Positions 1 through 6,593 are shown, counted from the first letter of the stretch. The stretch is 6,593 bases of DNA from DSWT01 sp035415725 (GCA_035415725.1 DAOOGN010000140.1:1-6593), one strand, 5' to 3'. Program-made: numbers and translations. Notes: a model not told the origin generated them from the sequence alone.

Positions 1-54
1 CACGCTATCTCTATGCCCATCGGCAGTTCCCCAATCTGGTCACGATTGCTCGTG
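1..54 (+). pseudogene. possible transposase scrap cut off by the small mobile element
   Basis: Reading from base 3, this stretch translates as RYLYAHRQFPNLVTIARV and then runs into the inverted repeat of the element at 55-208. The pattern FP followed by a hydrophobic stretch ending ARV recalls the middle of ISAs1-type transposases, where a similar segment precedes a variable loop. After the element, the bases from 209 in one frame read NGKKPATRDVCLTG, which loosely resembles the next stretch of such proteins, but the spacing is poor and I see no target duplication. Only 18 residues are available, so this is a weak inference. It could equally be non-coding sequence open by chance. Confidence 0.2.
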
Positions 55-82
55 TGTCAATTTACGCCCGACAATGTACCAG
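55..82 (+). repeat. left terminal inverted repeat
   Basis: This 28-bp repeat starts TGTCAATTTACGCCC and ends AATGTACCAG. It pairs with the reverse complement of 181-208 at 23 of 28 positions; the differences are one base at the sixth position, three in the centre and one near the inner end. The last 22 bases contain the inverted copy of the motif that is repeated directly at 110-202. Confidence 0.8.
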
Positions 83-109
83 TCATTTACGGCTAACAGG
101 TCAATTCAC

Positions 110-202
110 TGGTACATCATGGGCGTAAATGGGTGGTACATTATGGCCGTAAACTCCTGGTACATCATGGGTGTAAAGCCCTGGTACATTATCGCATGTA
201 AA
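110..202 (+). repeat. four direct 20-bp repeats at an exact 24-bp period
   Basis: Copies start at 110, 134, 158 and 182. The first is TGGTACATCATGGGCGTAAA. The second and third differ from it at two positions and one position, and the fourth (182-202) is the most diverged and one base longer. The four-base spacers are unrelated: TGGG, CTCC and GCCC. An inverted copy lies at 61-81 and a partial one at 86-93, about 25 bp apart. In IS21-like elements such arrays are binding sites for the transposase. Because 24 is divisible by three, the array also reads as an eight-residue peptide repeat (WYIM-x-V-x-x) on the plus strand. I regard that as a by-product of the spacing, since the ATG at 74 has no ribosome binding site and there is no continuing gene. 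Confidence 0.85.
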
Positions 203-208
203 GTGACA
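181..208 (-). repeat. right terminal inverted repeat
   Basis: This is the partner of 55-82. It starts CTGGTACATTATCGC and ends AAGTGACA. It contains the fourth, most diverged copy of the direct-repeat motif, so the outermost motif forms the terminal repeat on both sides, as expected for transposon ends. Confidence 0.8.
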
Positions 209-271
209 AATGGGAAAAAGCCAGCCACACGCGACGTATGTTTGACCGGACCAGGAGATAGACAGAGCAGA

Positions 272-302
272 GGGATGGCGCACCTACAGCGTGCGCCATC
301 CC
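272..302 (-). terminator. 12-bp perfect hairpin after the large gene, candidate terminator
   Basis: GGGATGGCGCAC (272-283) is exactly complementary to GTGCGCCATCCC (291-302) around a seven-base loop. The stem can be lengthened by three pairs (268-270 with 303-305) past a bulged A at 271. It lies 19 bp beyond the stop codon of the minus-strand gene ending at 322, which is the normal place for a terminator or 3'-end-stabilising stem. On the minus strand the bases after the hairpin are CT-rich without a proper T-run, so it is not a textbook intrinsic terminator. It also lies outside the 55-208 element. Confidence 0.6.
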
Positions 303-321
303 CTGTGCTAACGCAAAATGC

Positions 322-3300
322 CTACGGCGTGTTGCGCAACACCAACGGCAGATAGATGTAGTTGAAGATGCCGACGCGCCGGATGGCCAGGTTATTGCCC
401 TCGGCCGCTTCGTCAATGGCATTGGCGGGGTCTGCGGTGATGAAGAGGAGGTGGTCGCCTGGAAGGAGCGAAACGGTGAATCTCGCACTGCCACCGGCCG
501 GGATGAGGGCCAGGGTCTCGGTGTGCAACAAGAGCAGGGTGTCGTCTTGCGCGCCGTCGCGCAGTTCTACCTCGACATTGGCGGCATCCACCAGACCGCC
601 ATTATGGACGGTCACGTGGAGCGGGCTGTTGCCGGTGATGTCCGCCGCGGTCAGGGTGAGATCGGGCAAGAATGGCAAGGCGGCATCGGCGGTGTTGTTC
701 GTTTCGTTGGCCTCGACGATGGCCTCTCCGGCATCCACCGTGGCCCACAGCACGTCGGCGCCGGCAGGCCAACCGGTCGTATCGGTCAAAATCGTGGTCA
801 AGGTAAGTAGCGCGCCTGCGCTTAACCCTTGCGGCGCTTCGAGGGTGGTGAGCAGCGTGCCTGTCAGCGCATCGAGTGCGCGTAGCGTCACGGTGAAAGG
901 TCCGGCGGCCAGCACACCGCTGTTGCGCAGTCGGGCAGTGACGGCGAGGCTACCGTTACCCGCCTCGGTGTAGAGCACATCCGCAGCCAGATCGGGCAAC
1001 ATCGTGGTCAACGTGGTGGTGTTATTCGTTTCGTCAGTCTCATCCAGCGCGCCAAGTGGATCGGCTACGGCGGCGAAGGTGACGGGCGTATCAATCTGGG
1101 GGAGTGTGTAGGTGGCTTGCACGGTGACGGTCATTCCACCGCCCAGCGCGTCCAGCGTCGGCGTGACGATGGCGGAGCCGCTCTCCAGGAATTGTACCTG
1201 GGGTGCGGCGACGCTCAGATCGCCGGCGTTACGCAGAACGGCAGTGAGCGTGACGGCTGTGCCTGGCGCAGGATTGGATGGCTCGATGACCAGGCTGTCC
1301 CAGGTGAGGTCGCGGCCTACAGTATGCACCAGATAGGCCAGATCGCTGCGGCCCGGCGCCGGGATGTGGGTGACGGTGAAGGCGCCTGTATCGGAGATGG
1401 GGAAGGTGCGCGTGACCAGGTTCGTCTCAACCACCTGGTAGGCCACGTGCAGAGTGCCATTCGCGGCCAGGGCGGGGCTGAAGGCGCTCTCCACGGCGGG
1501 ATCGTCATCCAGCGGGCGGGGCAAGCTCCACGTATTCGCACTGCCCTCGAAAACGCTGTAGGCCAGATGTGCGCCATCGTCATCAATCTGTTGCCAGACC
1601 AGGGCGAGGTTGCCGTCAGAAGCGCGGGTGAGTTCGAAGCCCAAAAATCCGCCTTGCGTGGCATTTTCCAGAACAGCGACGGCCTCGGCCGGATTCCAGG
1701 AATTGGTCAGACCCACCAGGATGTCGTCGTGTAGCCAAAGCAGATGGAGCGCGCCGGCAGAATCGTAAGCCAGGGTGGGGGCGGCATCGGGCAGTGCGTC
1801 GTTGGTCAGACGCAGGGGGGCGCTCCAGACAGCGCCTTCGATGGCGCTGTAGAAAAGCTCGGTGTCTGTGGTGTCGGTCAGGACGCCGTCCATATCACGG
1901 ACGTAGACCAGGGCCGCTTCACTGGCATTACGAGCGGCGATGGTCACATCCAGCACGTCGTGCAAGCCGGTGATGGCCGCGGTCGGCGTCAGCCAGGTCG
2001 CCCCATCCCACCAGGCGTAGGTGTAGGTCAGTGGATGCGCCAGCGTCCCGAGGACGTCGGTTCCATCGCCGGTTTGCCACAGGGCGAGCGCGGCGCCATC
2101 GGCAGCGGAAGCCAGGCGTGGGGCGTGGTCCATCAGGGTGTTGGTCGTTAGCGTCAGGGGCGCGCTCCACGCGCTGCCATTCCAGACGGCGGCAGCGATC
2201 TCCAAACTCTGGGCGAAGGTGATGTTGAGTGTGGGCGTGATGCCCGTAGGGAGAGCGGCGCGTTCCCATAAGGCCAGGCCCCGGTTACCGCTGAAAGTGA
2301 CCACGGGGGCGAAGTCGGGCAAGTCATCGTTGGTCAGCGCCACCGGCGCGGCAGTGGGACTGTTCGCAATGGCGTAGATTTCCGTGCCACGTCCGTGCGG
2401 TTTGGCCGGGTCGTCGTGGACATAGGCCAGCAGTAAAGTGTTGCTTCCAGTGATCGCCAACGATGGCTGCAGGTAGGGGTAGGTGTTGGCAACCAGCGTT
2501 TGGGTGACAGTGTGACCGGCGATCAGGTTTGGCCGGTTGAGACCCGATGCGGTCAAACGGGCGTAATCAGCGCCGAGATAATCACGGGGGATCAGCCGCC
2601 ACGCGGGCGCGGCAGTGGCCGTTGCCAAAGCCAGGCTGTGCGGGATGATGTTGCCGTCTTCTTCGACCTCCAGGCACGCGCCGGGATGGCTGCACCGGAA
2701 ACGCCGCTCGAACGTATCCTCGAACTGCCACGCGGTGTAGGTCGCGCCAAAGAACATATCCAGCCCGATCTCTTTGAGATAACCGTATGGATCCGCCGCC
2801 GGGGTTTGAATCGTGATGTACGGTTTGCCGCCGCCGTAGACGCTACCTTTCAAGTCCTCAATCACTTCCATTTCCAGGGCCACTTTCGCATCCAGGCTAC
2901 CGGTGCCTTCGCCATTGTCGAAGACCAGGGCGTCATCCTGGTTCATAAACTCGGTTTGGACGGCGATTTCCGGACTGAAGGTGGCCTTGACCTTCAGCCG
3001 TTCATTGACCCACTTGATAAGCCGCCCCACTACGGCGGCGTTTTCCGCGGCTTTGACCGCCGGGACGACGTCCACGATGCCGGCCTCCTTTTCTACGGCC
3101 ACATTGATGCTAAAACCGAGCGCAACGCGCTCCAGGTCGAGGCTTTCGCCGCACTTGAAGCGGGCGGTTCCCGCGCCCCACAGCGTTCCGGAGGTAGTGA
3201 CGGCAGCCAGGTTGAGGCCAGTTTTGCCGCCAACGCCGGCCTTACCGATGCCGTCGTTGCGCCCGGAGGCCAGGGCTTCGGCCTGGGTCTCAACGATGCC

Positions 3301-6123
3301 CAATTCCTTGCCACCCACGTAGGGTAGCCATTCGGGCGGCGTCCATTGAGCCTCAAAGGCGGGATCGGGATACTTGAAGCGATAGTCGTATTGTACCTGG
3401 GGCTGGTGGATCTGGGTGGTGAATTCGGCAGCCGCGCCGGGGATGTTGAGGATAGCCCACTCGACCCAACCGGGGAAGGGGAAGACGGTGGGTTGCAGGG
3501 TGGCTTCCAACGACTGGAAGGCGCCGCCGCTGACGGGCATCTCGGCCCAGATGCGCAGGGTGTTGTTGGCGCAGGCCAGACTGTTCAAGAAATCCTGCCC
3601 CATGTTGTACGTGTGCTCGGCGCCCCAGTCCTGGCCTGCCTGCTGTATCTGTTCGCCGTTTAGATCGAAGGTGACACTGCCATAGGGGACACCGCCCGTG
3701 CCGGGAAGCGTGCCGTTCCAGTCCACCTCCACGCGGATGGGATTATCCAGGTCGGTGCGATCCAGGTAGTAGCCCGGCACAAGCGGGAAGAGCGGCTTCA
3801 CAGTGACGATTTGCGGGCGGGCGTCCAACTCAATCTGGGCGCGCCGCTGATTGTTGCGGGTGTTCCCTTCCGGATTCGGACCGTACTGCACGGCGGTGAT
3901 GGTCAGTTCGGGCGTACCTTGTCCCTGGCCCGCGAGCAAGATCGGCGTGATGTCCCACTCGAAGGCGATCTCGCGGGAAGCGCCGGAAATCAGGCTACTC
4001 GTGTGGTCAAGCGTGCCGGTCCTGCCGGCGTTATCGCTGTAGGCGATGGTGATGTCCTCGGCGGTTTCCTCGCCCACGTTGTAAACCGACACCGTCACCG
4101 CCATGACGTACTTGCCGCCGGCGAACACCACCCGGCTCGGATCGAGGCTGAAGGGCTTGACGAAGAGGTCTGGCCCCGGCGACCCAATCAGCGGCAGGTC
4201 GTCTCTGTCCCAGGAGAAGAGCGCATAAGGCGTATCGCCGAGCCTGGAGATCGCTGGGGTAGCCCACGACGAATTGAGCACGTCCCAGGAGAAGAGCGCA
4301 TAAGGCGTATCGCCGAGCCGGTCGCCGTCAGCGTCCAGGCCGGGATAATCCGACCAATAGTTGCCGCCATAGAAGGGTCCACCGACGATGTTGCCGCCCG
4401 GAGCTGCCGATTTGGGCAAGTCCCAGATGTTGTAGCAGACACCCACGCACGCATCGCGATGTTCCCAAGCCGTGTTCACGCCGCCCACCCGCCTGCGGAA
4501 CTGATTGTTGATGATGGTATTATCCTTCACCGCGTAAATGAAGGTGAGGCTCTGCGCGCTGTTGATCGCAAGGTTCTCGCGCAGCTCATTGCCGATGGCG
4601 GGAGGGTCTTCGGGTTGGGTCAGACTGCCGCCCAAAACGCGCATGCCAATGCCGCAATTGCGCATCACGTTGCCGAGCACCTGCACGTTCGATGCTGCCT
4701 CCAGGTTAATGCCATAGCCGTCAGTGCGCCCGGCGTCACCTTCGCAAGTCATGATGTTCTCACGCACCACTGTCCCTGGCGCACTTTCGTTGTCATAGAC
4801 GCGGATCGAGCCATAGACCAAACCACTGCCGTTGATGCGATTACCCAGCACGACGGTATTGGTAATCGCATATTCCAGGCTGATGCCCCCCATACAATTC
4901 TGAATGGTGTTATCCACGATGCGATGATCGCGACCTTGATCCAGGCGAATCCCATTGCCGTTAAGTGTGTCCAGACAAGTGATCGTATTCCCTTCGACCA
5001 CCACCCCTTCTGAGGCCACCAATTCCAGCGCGAAGGGCCAGTCTCTTGTGGGCAGGGTGAAGGTATTGCTGCGGATGAATGTATCCGGTCCGCTCAACGC
5101 GTAAGCCTTCATACTACTCAGCGTGTTGCCCGTCACGGAAACCTTGCCGTACAGATTTCCCAGATTCAGCGCCTGGTCTTCAGGATCATTCAAGGTGTTA
5201 CCTCGAACCTCAACCGGCACTGGCGTCGGGCTATTTTCGCGCCCCCAGATTTCCAGGACGGCGAAAGTATTGCTGATAACGGATACCGTCTGAGGCGGCA
5301 GCAGCTGATCCCAGTAGGTCCAATCCAGGGCTACAGCGCAACCCGGCATGGTATTCCCCTGGATGGCGATAGCGGCATCGGGCATGGCGACAAGATCGAG
5401 ATAGCGCGTTAACGCACAGCTCCCTGTGTTAGATTCCATCCGCCGTACGGTGCCGGCAACAGCGGTGTCGGTCAAAGCGTTCTCCGTGAGCGTGAGGTCG
5501 CCCGCCAGCAAGCGACTATTCTGCACCGTGGAGGCGTGTACACGGAGGCGATCATCCAGTGATAGGCGTCCCAACGTCACACCGATGACCGTGGCGTGAT
5601 CGACCAGCATCGTGTGACCGACCGCGGTGAATGTAGGGTCCATTGCGCGGAGCGTCGCGCCCGGCGCCAGGGTCAATGCGCCGGAAACGGTCAGGTCACC
5701 GTAGAGCGTCCATTCGCCCGTCATGGTCAGGTCGCCATCCACGCCCCCGCGCACCTCTCCGGCCACCAGGGTCGCCTCCTGGTTGAATACCAGGCTGCCA
5801 TCCCGGTAGACTTGCAACCGGTAGGTGTAGGACTGGCCCTTAGTCAAACCGGTGTCGCGGTACTCGTAGGTTCCGCGTCCACTCTGGCGCAACACAGCCC
5901 CATCGCGGATGAGGATGCCCTGATAGGTCGCAGAGGATTGTTCCGAATCCCCCACCTCAACATAAATCGTCGCCTCAGTGTTGCCGACGAAGCCAATGCC
6001 AAGGAACCCCTCCGCGGAGGGGGCGGCGACCACTGCCGCAACCGGCAGCAGTGGAAGCAAGAAACCAGAAACCAAACTCAGGATCAAGAGCCAACGTGTC
6101 ACAAAAATTATCGACGGTTTCAT
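322..6123 (-). CDS. giant secreted beta-helix / beta-propeller / CARDB surface protein
   Basis: This encodes a 1933-residue exported protein, probably displayed on the cell surface and used for adhesion or polymer binding (inferred). Residues 1-34 form a signal peptide with a long hydrophobic core, cut near VVAA/PSAEG. Residues 35-125 look FN3-like (DTGLTKGQSYTYRLQVY). About 126-645 is a right-handed parallel beta-helix of the NosD/PbH1 kind, with many GNT and DNTI turns, and it ends in the typical GGNYWSDYPGLDADGD and GDTPY motifs. About 650-768 is CARDB-like. Residues 770-1200 are not assigned. About 1210-1575 hold seven repeats such as LTNDALPDAAPTLAYDSAG, suggesting a seven-bladed propeller. 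CARDB domains follow at about 1601-1710, 1711-1818 and 1819-1918, two of them ending in ETNN. The tail is YIYLPLVLRNTP. I chose the ATG at 6123 because AGGAGG lies eight bases upstream; a TTG at 6144 in the same frame would add seven residues but overlaps that site. All twelve cysteines lie before residue 1151. There is no LPXTG motif or C-terminal membrane helix. Confidence 0.93.
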   Translation of the reverse strand: MKPSIIFVTRWLLILSLVSGFLLPLLPVAAVVAAPSAEGFLGIGFVGNTEATIYVEVGDSEQSSATYQGILIRDGAVLRQSGRGTYEYRDTGLTKGQSYTYRLQVYRDGSLVFNQEATLVAGEVRGGVDGDLTMTGEWTLYGDLTVSGALTLAPGATLRAMDPTFTAVGHTMLVDHATVIGVTLGRLSLDDRLRVHASTVQNSRLLAGDLTLTENALTDTAVAGTVRRMESNTGSCALTRYLDLVAMPDAAIAIQGNTMPGCAVALDWTYWDQLLPPQTVSVISNTFAVLEIWGRENSPTPVPVEVRGNTLNDPEDQALNLGNLYGKVSVTGNTLSSMKAYALSGPDTFIRSNTFTLPTRDWPFALELVASEGVVVEGNTITCLDTLNGNGIRLDQGRDHRIVDNTIQNCMGGISLEYAITNTVVLGNRINGSGLVYGSIRVYDNESAPGTVVRENIMTCEGDAGRTDGYGINLEAASNVQVLGNVMRNCGIGMRVLGGSLTQPEDPPAIGNELRENLAINSAQSLTFIYAVKDNTIINNQFRRRVGGVNTAWEHRDACVGVCYNIWDLPKSAAPGGNIVGGPFYGGNYWSDYPGLDADGDRLGDTPYALFSWDVLNSSWATPAISRLGDTPYALFSWDRDDLPLIGSPGPDLFVKPFSLDPSRVVFAGGKYVMAVTVSVYNVGEETAEDITIAYSDNAGRTGTLDHTSSLISGASREIAFEWDITPILLAGQGQGTPELTITAVQYGPNPEGNTRNNQRRAQIELDARPQIVTVKPLFPLVPGYYLDRTDLDNPIRVEVDWNGTLPGTGGVPYGSVTFDLNGEQIQQAGQDWGAEHTYNMGQDFLNSLACANNTLRIWAEMPVSGGAFQSLEATLQPTVFPFPGWVEWAILNIPGAAAEFTTQIHQPQVQYDYRFKYPDPAFEAQWTPPEWLPYVGGKELGIVETQAEALASGRNDGIGKAGVGGKTGLNLAAVTTSGTLWGAGTARFKCGESLDLERVALGFSINVAVEKEAGIVDVVPAVKAAENAAVVGRLIKWVNERLKVKATFSPEIAVQTEFMNQDDALVFDNGEGTGSLDAKVALEMEVIEDLKGSVYGGGKPYITIQTPAADPYGYLKEIGLDMFFGATYTAWQFEDTFERRFRCSHPGACLEVEEDGNIIPHSLALATATAAPAWRLIPRDYLGADYARLTASGLNRPNLIAGHTVTQTLVANTYPYLQPSLAITGSNTLLLAYVHDDPAKPHGRGTEIYAIANSPTAAPVALTNDDLPDFAPVVTFSGNRGLALWERAALPTGITPTLNITFAQSLEIAAAVWNGSAWSAPLTLTTNTLMDHAPRLASAADGAALALWQTGDGTDVLGTLAHPLTYTYAWWDGATWLTPTAAITGLHDVLDVTIAARNASEAALVYVRDMDGVLTDTTDTELFYSAIEGAVWSAPLRLTNDALPDAAPTLAYDSAGALHLLWLHDDILVGLTNSWNPAEAVAVLENATQGGFLGFELTRASDGNLALVWQQIDDDGAHLAYSVFEGSANTWSLPRPLDDDPAVESAFSPALAANGTLHVAYQVVETNLVTRTFPISDTGAFTVTHIPAPGRSDLAYLVHTVGRDLTWDSLVIEPSNPAPGTAVTLTAVLRNAGDLSVAAPQVQFLESGSAIVTPTLDALGGGMTVTVQATYTLPQIDTPVTFAAVADPLGALDETDETNNTTTLTTMLPDLAADVLYTEAGNGSLAVTARLRNSGVLAAGPFTVTLRALDALTGTLLTTLEAPQGLSAGALLTLTTILTDTTGWPAGADVLWATVDAGEAIVEANETNNTADAALPFLPDLTLTAADITGNSPLHVTVHNGGLVDAANVEVELRDGAQDDTLLLLHTETLALIPAGGSARFTVSLLPGDHLLFITADPANAIDEAAEGNNLAIRRVGIFNYIYLPLVLRNTP
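4207..4319 (-). repeat. 38-bp exact direct repeat, in-frame duplication within the beta-helix end
   Basis: Bases 4207-4244 and 4282-4319 are identical over 38 bp and start 75 bp apart, so the duplication spans exactly 25 codons and keeps the frame. It encodes RLGDTPYALFSWD twice (residues 602-614 and 627-639), separated by VLNSSWATPAIS. In NosD-like proteins the GDTPY motif normally occurs once, directly before a D-x-x-PL ending, so the extra 25 residues look like an insertion. The perfect identity suggests a recent event, although a short-read assembly error at a repeat cannot be excluded. Confidence 0.9.
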
Positions 6124-6131
6124 TTTGTTTG

Positions 6132-6137
6132 CCTCCT
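6132..6137 (-). promoter_or_regulatory. consensus Shine-Dalgarno site that fixes the start
   Basis: On the minus strand AGGAGG is followed by an eight-base A-rich spacer, CAAACAAA, and then ATG at 6123-6121. This is an ideal arrangement. It argues against the upstream in-frame TTG at 6144, whose reading would run through the site. Confidence 0.88.
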
Positions 6138-6165
6138 GGTTCAAAGGTGAAATCTGTCTGCCTGG

Positions 6166-6193
6166 ATTATCGTATTTTGTCCGTTTGTGTCTA
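6166..6193 (-). promoter_or_regulatory. sigma70-like promoter of the large gene
   Basis: On the minus strand TAGACA (6188-6193, five of six to the -35 consensus TTGACA) is followed after 16 bases by GATAAT (6166-6171, five of six to TATAAT). Transcription would start near 6159, leaving a leader of about 35 bases that contains the AGGAGG site. The promoter lies wholly between the stop of the upstream remnant (6201) and the large gene, so the large gene is likely transcribed on its own. No operator or riboswitch is apparent. Confidence 0.5.
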
Positions 6194-6200
6194 GGAAGAC

Positions 6201-6454
6201 CTACGGCGCGTTGCGCAGCACCACCGGTAAGTAGACTTTGTGCGCGGCAGTGAACGTTGCGGTGATGACCTTATCCGCATCCATCGTGATTTCCACGGGA
6301 TTTTCTGTGCTTTCCAGATCACCCATCCAGTGGGCGAAGGCCCACCGACCGCCGGACTCGCGCTCAGGGTGACGTGCGTGCCGGAGAAGTAGCTGCTCTG
6401 CAAGGGCAGGATAACCGTCCCTAGCAGTTTGTCGGAGAGAAAGTGGCCTGAGCA
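6201..6454 (-). pseudogene. frameshifted 3' end of a second surface protein, InlB B-repeat plus VYLPVVLRN tail
   Basis: Two adjacent minus-strand frames together make one divergent InlB-type B-repeat. The first frame gives GTVILPLQSSYFSGTHVTL and then SASPAVG; the next gives WAFAHWMGDLESTENP and ITMDADKVITATF, followed by the tail VYLPVVLRNAP and a TAG stop at 6201-6203. Adding one base near 6343-6347 joins them into a typical repeat (PAVGWAFAHW), so a single-base deletion is the likely break. The first frame is also closed by a TGA at 6455-6457, and no earlier domain is recognisable upstream, so the 5' part of the gene is gone. Such repeats occur in secreted bacterial surface proteins. The tail matches that of the large gene 77 bases downstream. 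A sequencing error could explain the frameshift but not the missing upstream part. Confidence 0.75.
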
Positions 6455-6593
6455 TCAATACATACGAAGTTGAGCCACTCTCACCCGAATTTTGATTGAA
6501 CGATGTGCATGACACGCCTACCACAGACTAATTCAGGCTTTTCTACCGTACATTGATTAGGCAAAAGATCAGTCATGAGGTACACTCGTGTTC
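6455..6593. other. intergenic sequence to the window edge, nothing recognised
   Basis: A short minus-strand frame is open from the window edge to a stop at 6481-6483 (36 residues, including VYLMTDLLPNQ), but it has no recognisable motif. I see no RNA gene, inverted repeat or promoter that stands out. The stretch is less GC-rich than the rest and may be the junction left when the upstream part of the 6201-6454 gene was lost. Confidence 0.4.

Larger units (their letters stand above)
55..208. mobile_element. 154-bp MITE-like element with IS21-type ends
   Basis: The two edges are 28-bp imperfect inverted repeats (55-82 and 181-208, 23 of 28 matching) that begin TGTCA and end TGTACCAG on the inner side. 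Inside are four direct copies of a 20-21-bp motif near the right edge. Near the left edge are one full inverted copy (61-81) and the first eight bases of a second inverted copy (TTTACGGC, 86-93). Termini starting with TGT and carrying several transposase-binding repeats at each end are characteristic of the IS21 family (istA/istB elements). No transposase fits in 154 bp, so this is either a non-autonomous miniature element or a fossil in which nearly all internal DNA was deleted, with the junction probably between 94 and 109. No target-site duplication is visible: 47-54 does not match 209-216. The structure is seen directly; the family assignment is inferred. Confidence 0.72.

Noticed and set aside
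55..208. CRISPR-like array
   Set aside because: The repeats are regularly spaced, but the spacers are only four bases, the repeats vary, and inverted copies are present. This fits transposon ends, not CRISPR.
74..355. Plus-strand 93-residue frame with an eight-residue WYIM repeat
   Set aside because: The peptide repeat follows from the 24-bp period of the transposon repeats. The ATG has no ribosome binding site, and the frame runs across the terminator hairpin into the 3' end of the opposite gene.
2500..3327. Plus-strand 275-residue frame
   Set aside because: It lies opposite the unassigned segment of the large gene and has no recognisable domain or plausible start. The long open frame is expected from GC-rich sequence opposite a coding region.
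3811..5013. Plus-strand 400-residue frame antisense to the large gene
   Set aside because: It is a shadow of the beta-helix and CARDB coding region on the other strand. It is rich in His, Arg, Val and Ala without domain motifs, and the minus-strand frame has clear families, a signal peptide and an ideal start.
6124..6144. TTG start at 6144 for the large gene
   Set aside because: The codons from 6144 run through the AGGAGG site, which is ideally placed for the ATG at 6123, and the signal peptide is complete without these seven residues.
6481..6591. Open minus-strand frame reaching the window edge
   Set aside because: Only 36 residues with no motif. Such a length is expected by chance, so I do not call a partial gene.

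Overview
The window is dominated by one very large minus-strand gene, 322-6123. It encodes a secreted, modular, almost entirely beta-structured surface protein of 1933 residues. From N- to C-terminus I read: a signal peptide, a small FN3-like domain, a NosD-type right-handed parallel beta-helix, a CARDB-like domain, a segment of about 430 residues I cannot assign, a probable seven-bladed beta-propeller, three tandem CARDB domains and a short C-terminal tail, YIYLPLVLRNTP. No catalytic motif is visible. The GC-rich coding sequence, this domain vocabulary and above all the [IV]YLP[LV]VLRN tail suggest a member of the Chloroflexota (Anaerolineae or Caldilineae type). That placement rests on remembered patterns and was not tested by search.

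Right flank (6124-6593). The gene has a consensus Shine-Dalgarno site (6132-6137) and a good sigma70-like promoter (6166-6193). Just upstream, in the same orientation, is the broken 3' end of a second surface-protein gene (6201-6454). It holds one InlB-type B-repeat split by a one-base frameshift, followed by a near-identical tail, VYLPVVLRNAP. Nothing recognisable lies beyond it to the window edge. The locus may once have held two surface-protein genes in tandem.

Left flank (1-321). A strong 12-bp hairpin (272-302) lies 19 bp after the stop of the large gene. Beyond it is a compact 154-bp element (55-208) with 28-bp imperfect terminal inverted repeats starting TGTCA. It contains four direct 20-21-bp repeats at an exact 24-bp period, plus inverted copies at the other end. 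This looks like the two ends of an IS21-like insertion sequence joined after internal deletion, in effect a MITE. Bases 1-54 may be a scrap of another transposase gene.

Overall this is an accessory cell-surface locus bordered by transposon debris and gene decay. The points of most interest are the phased repeat array in the small element, the repeated C-terminal tail on two neighbouring surface proteins, an in-frame 25-residue duplication at the beta-helix end, and the unassigned middle of the giant protein.
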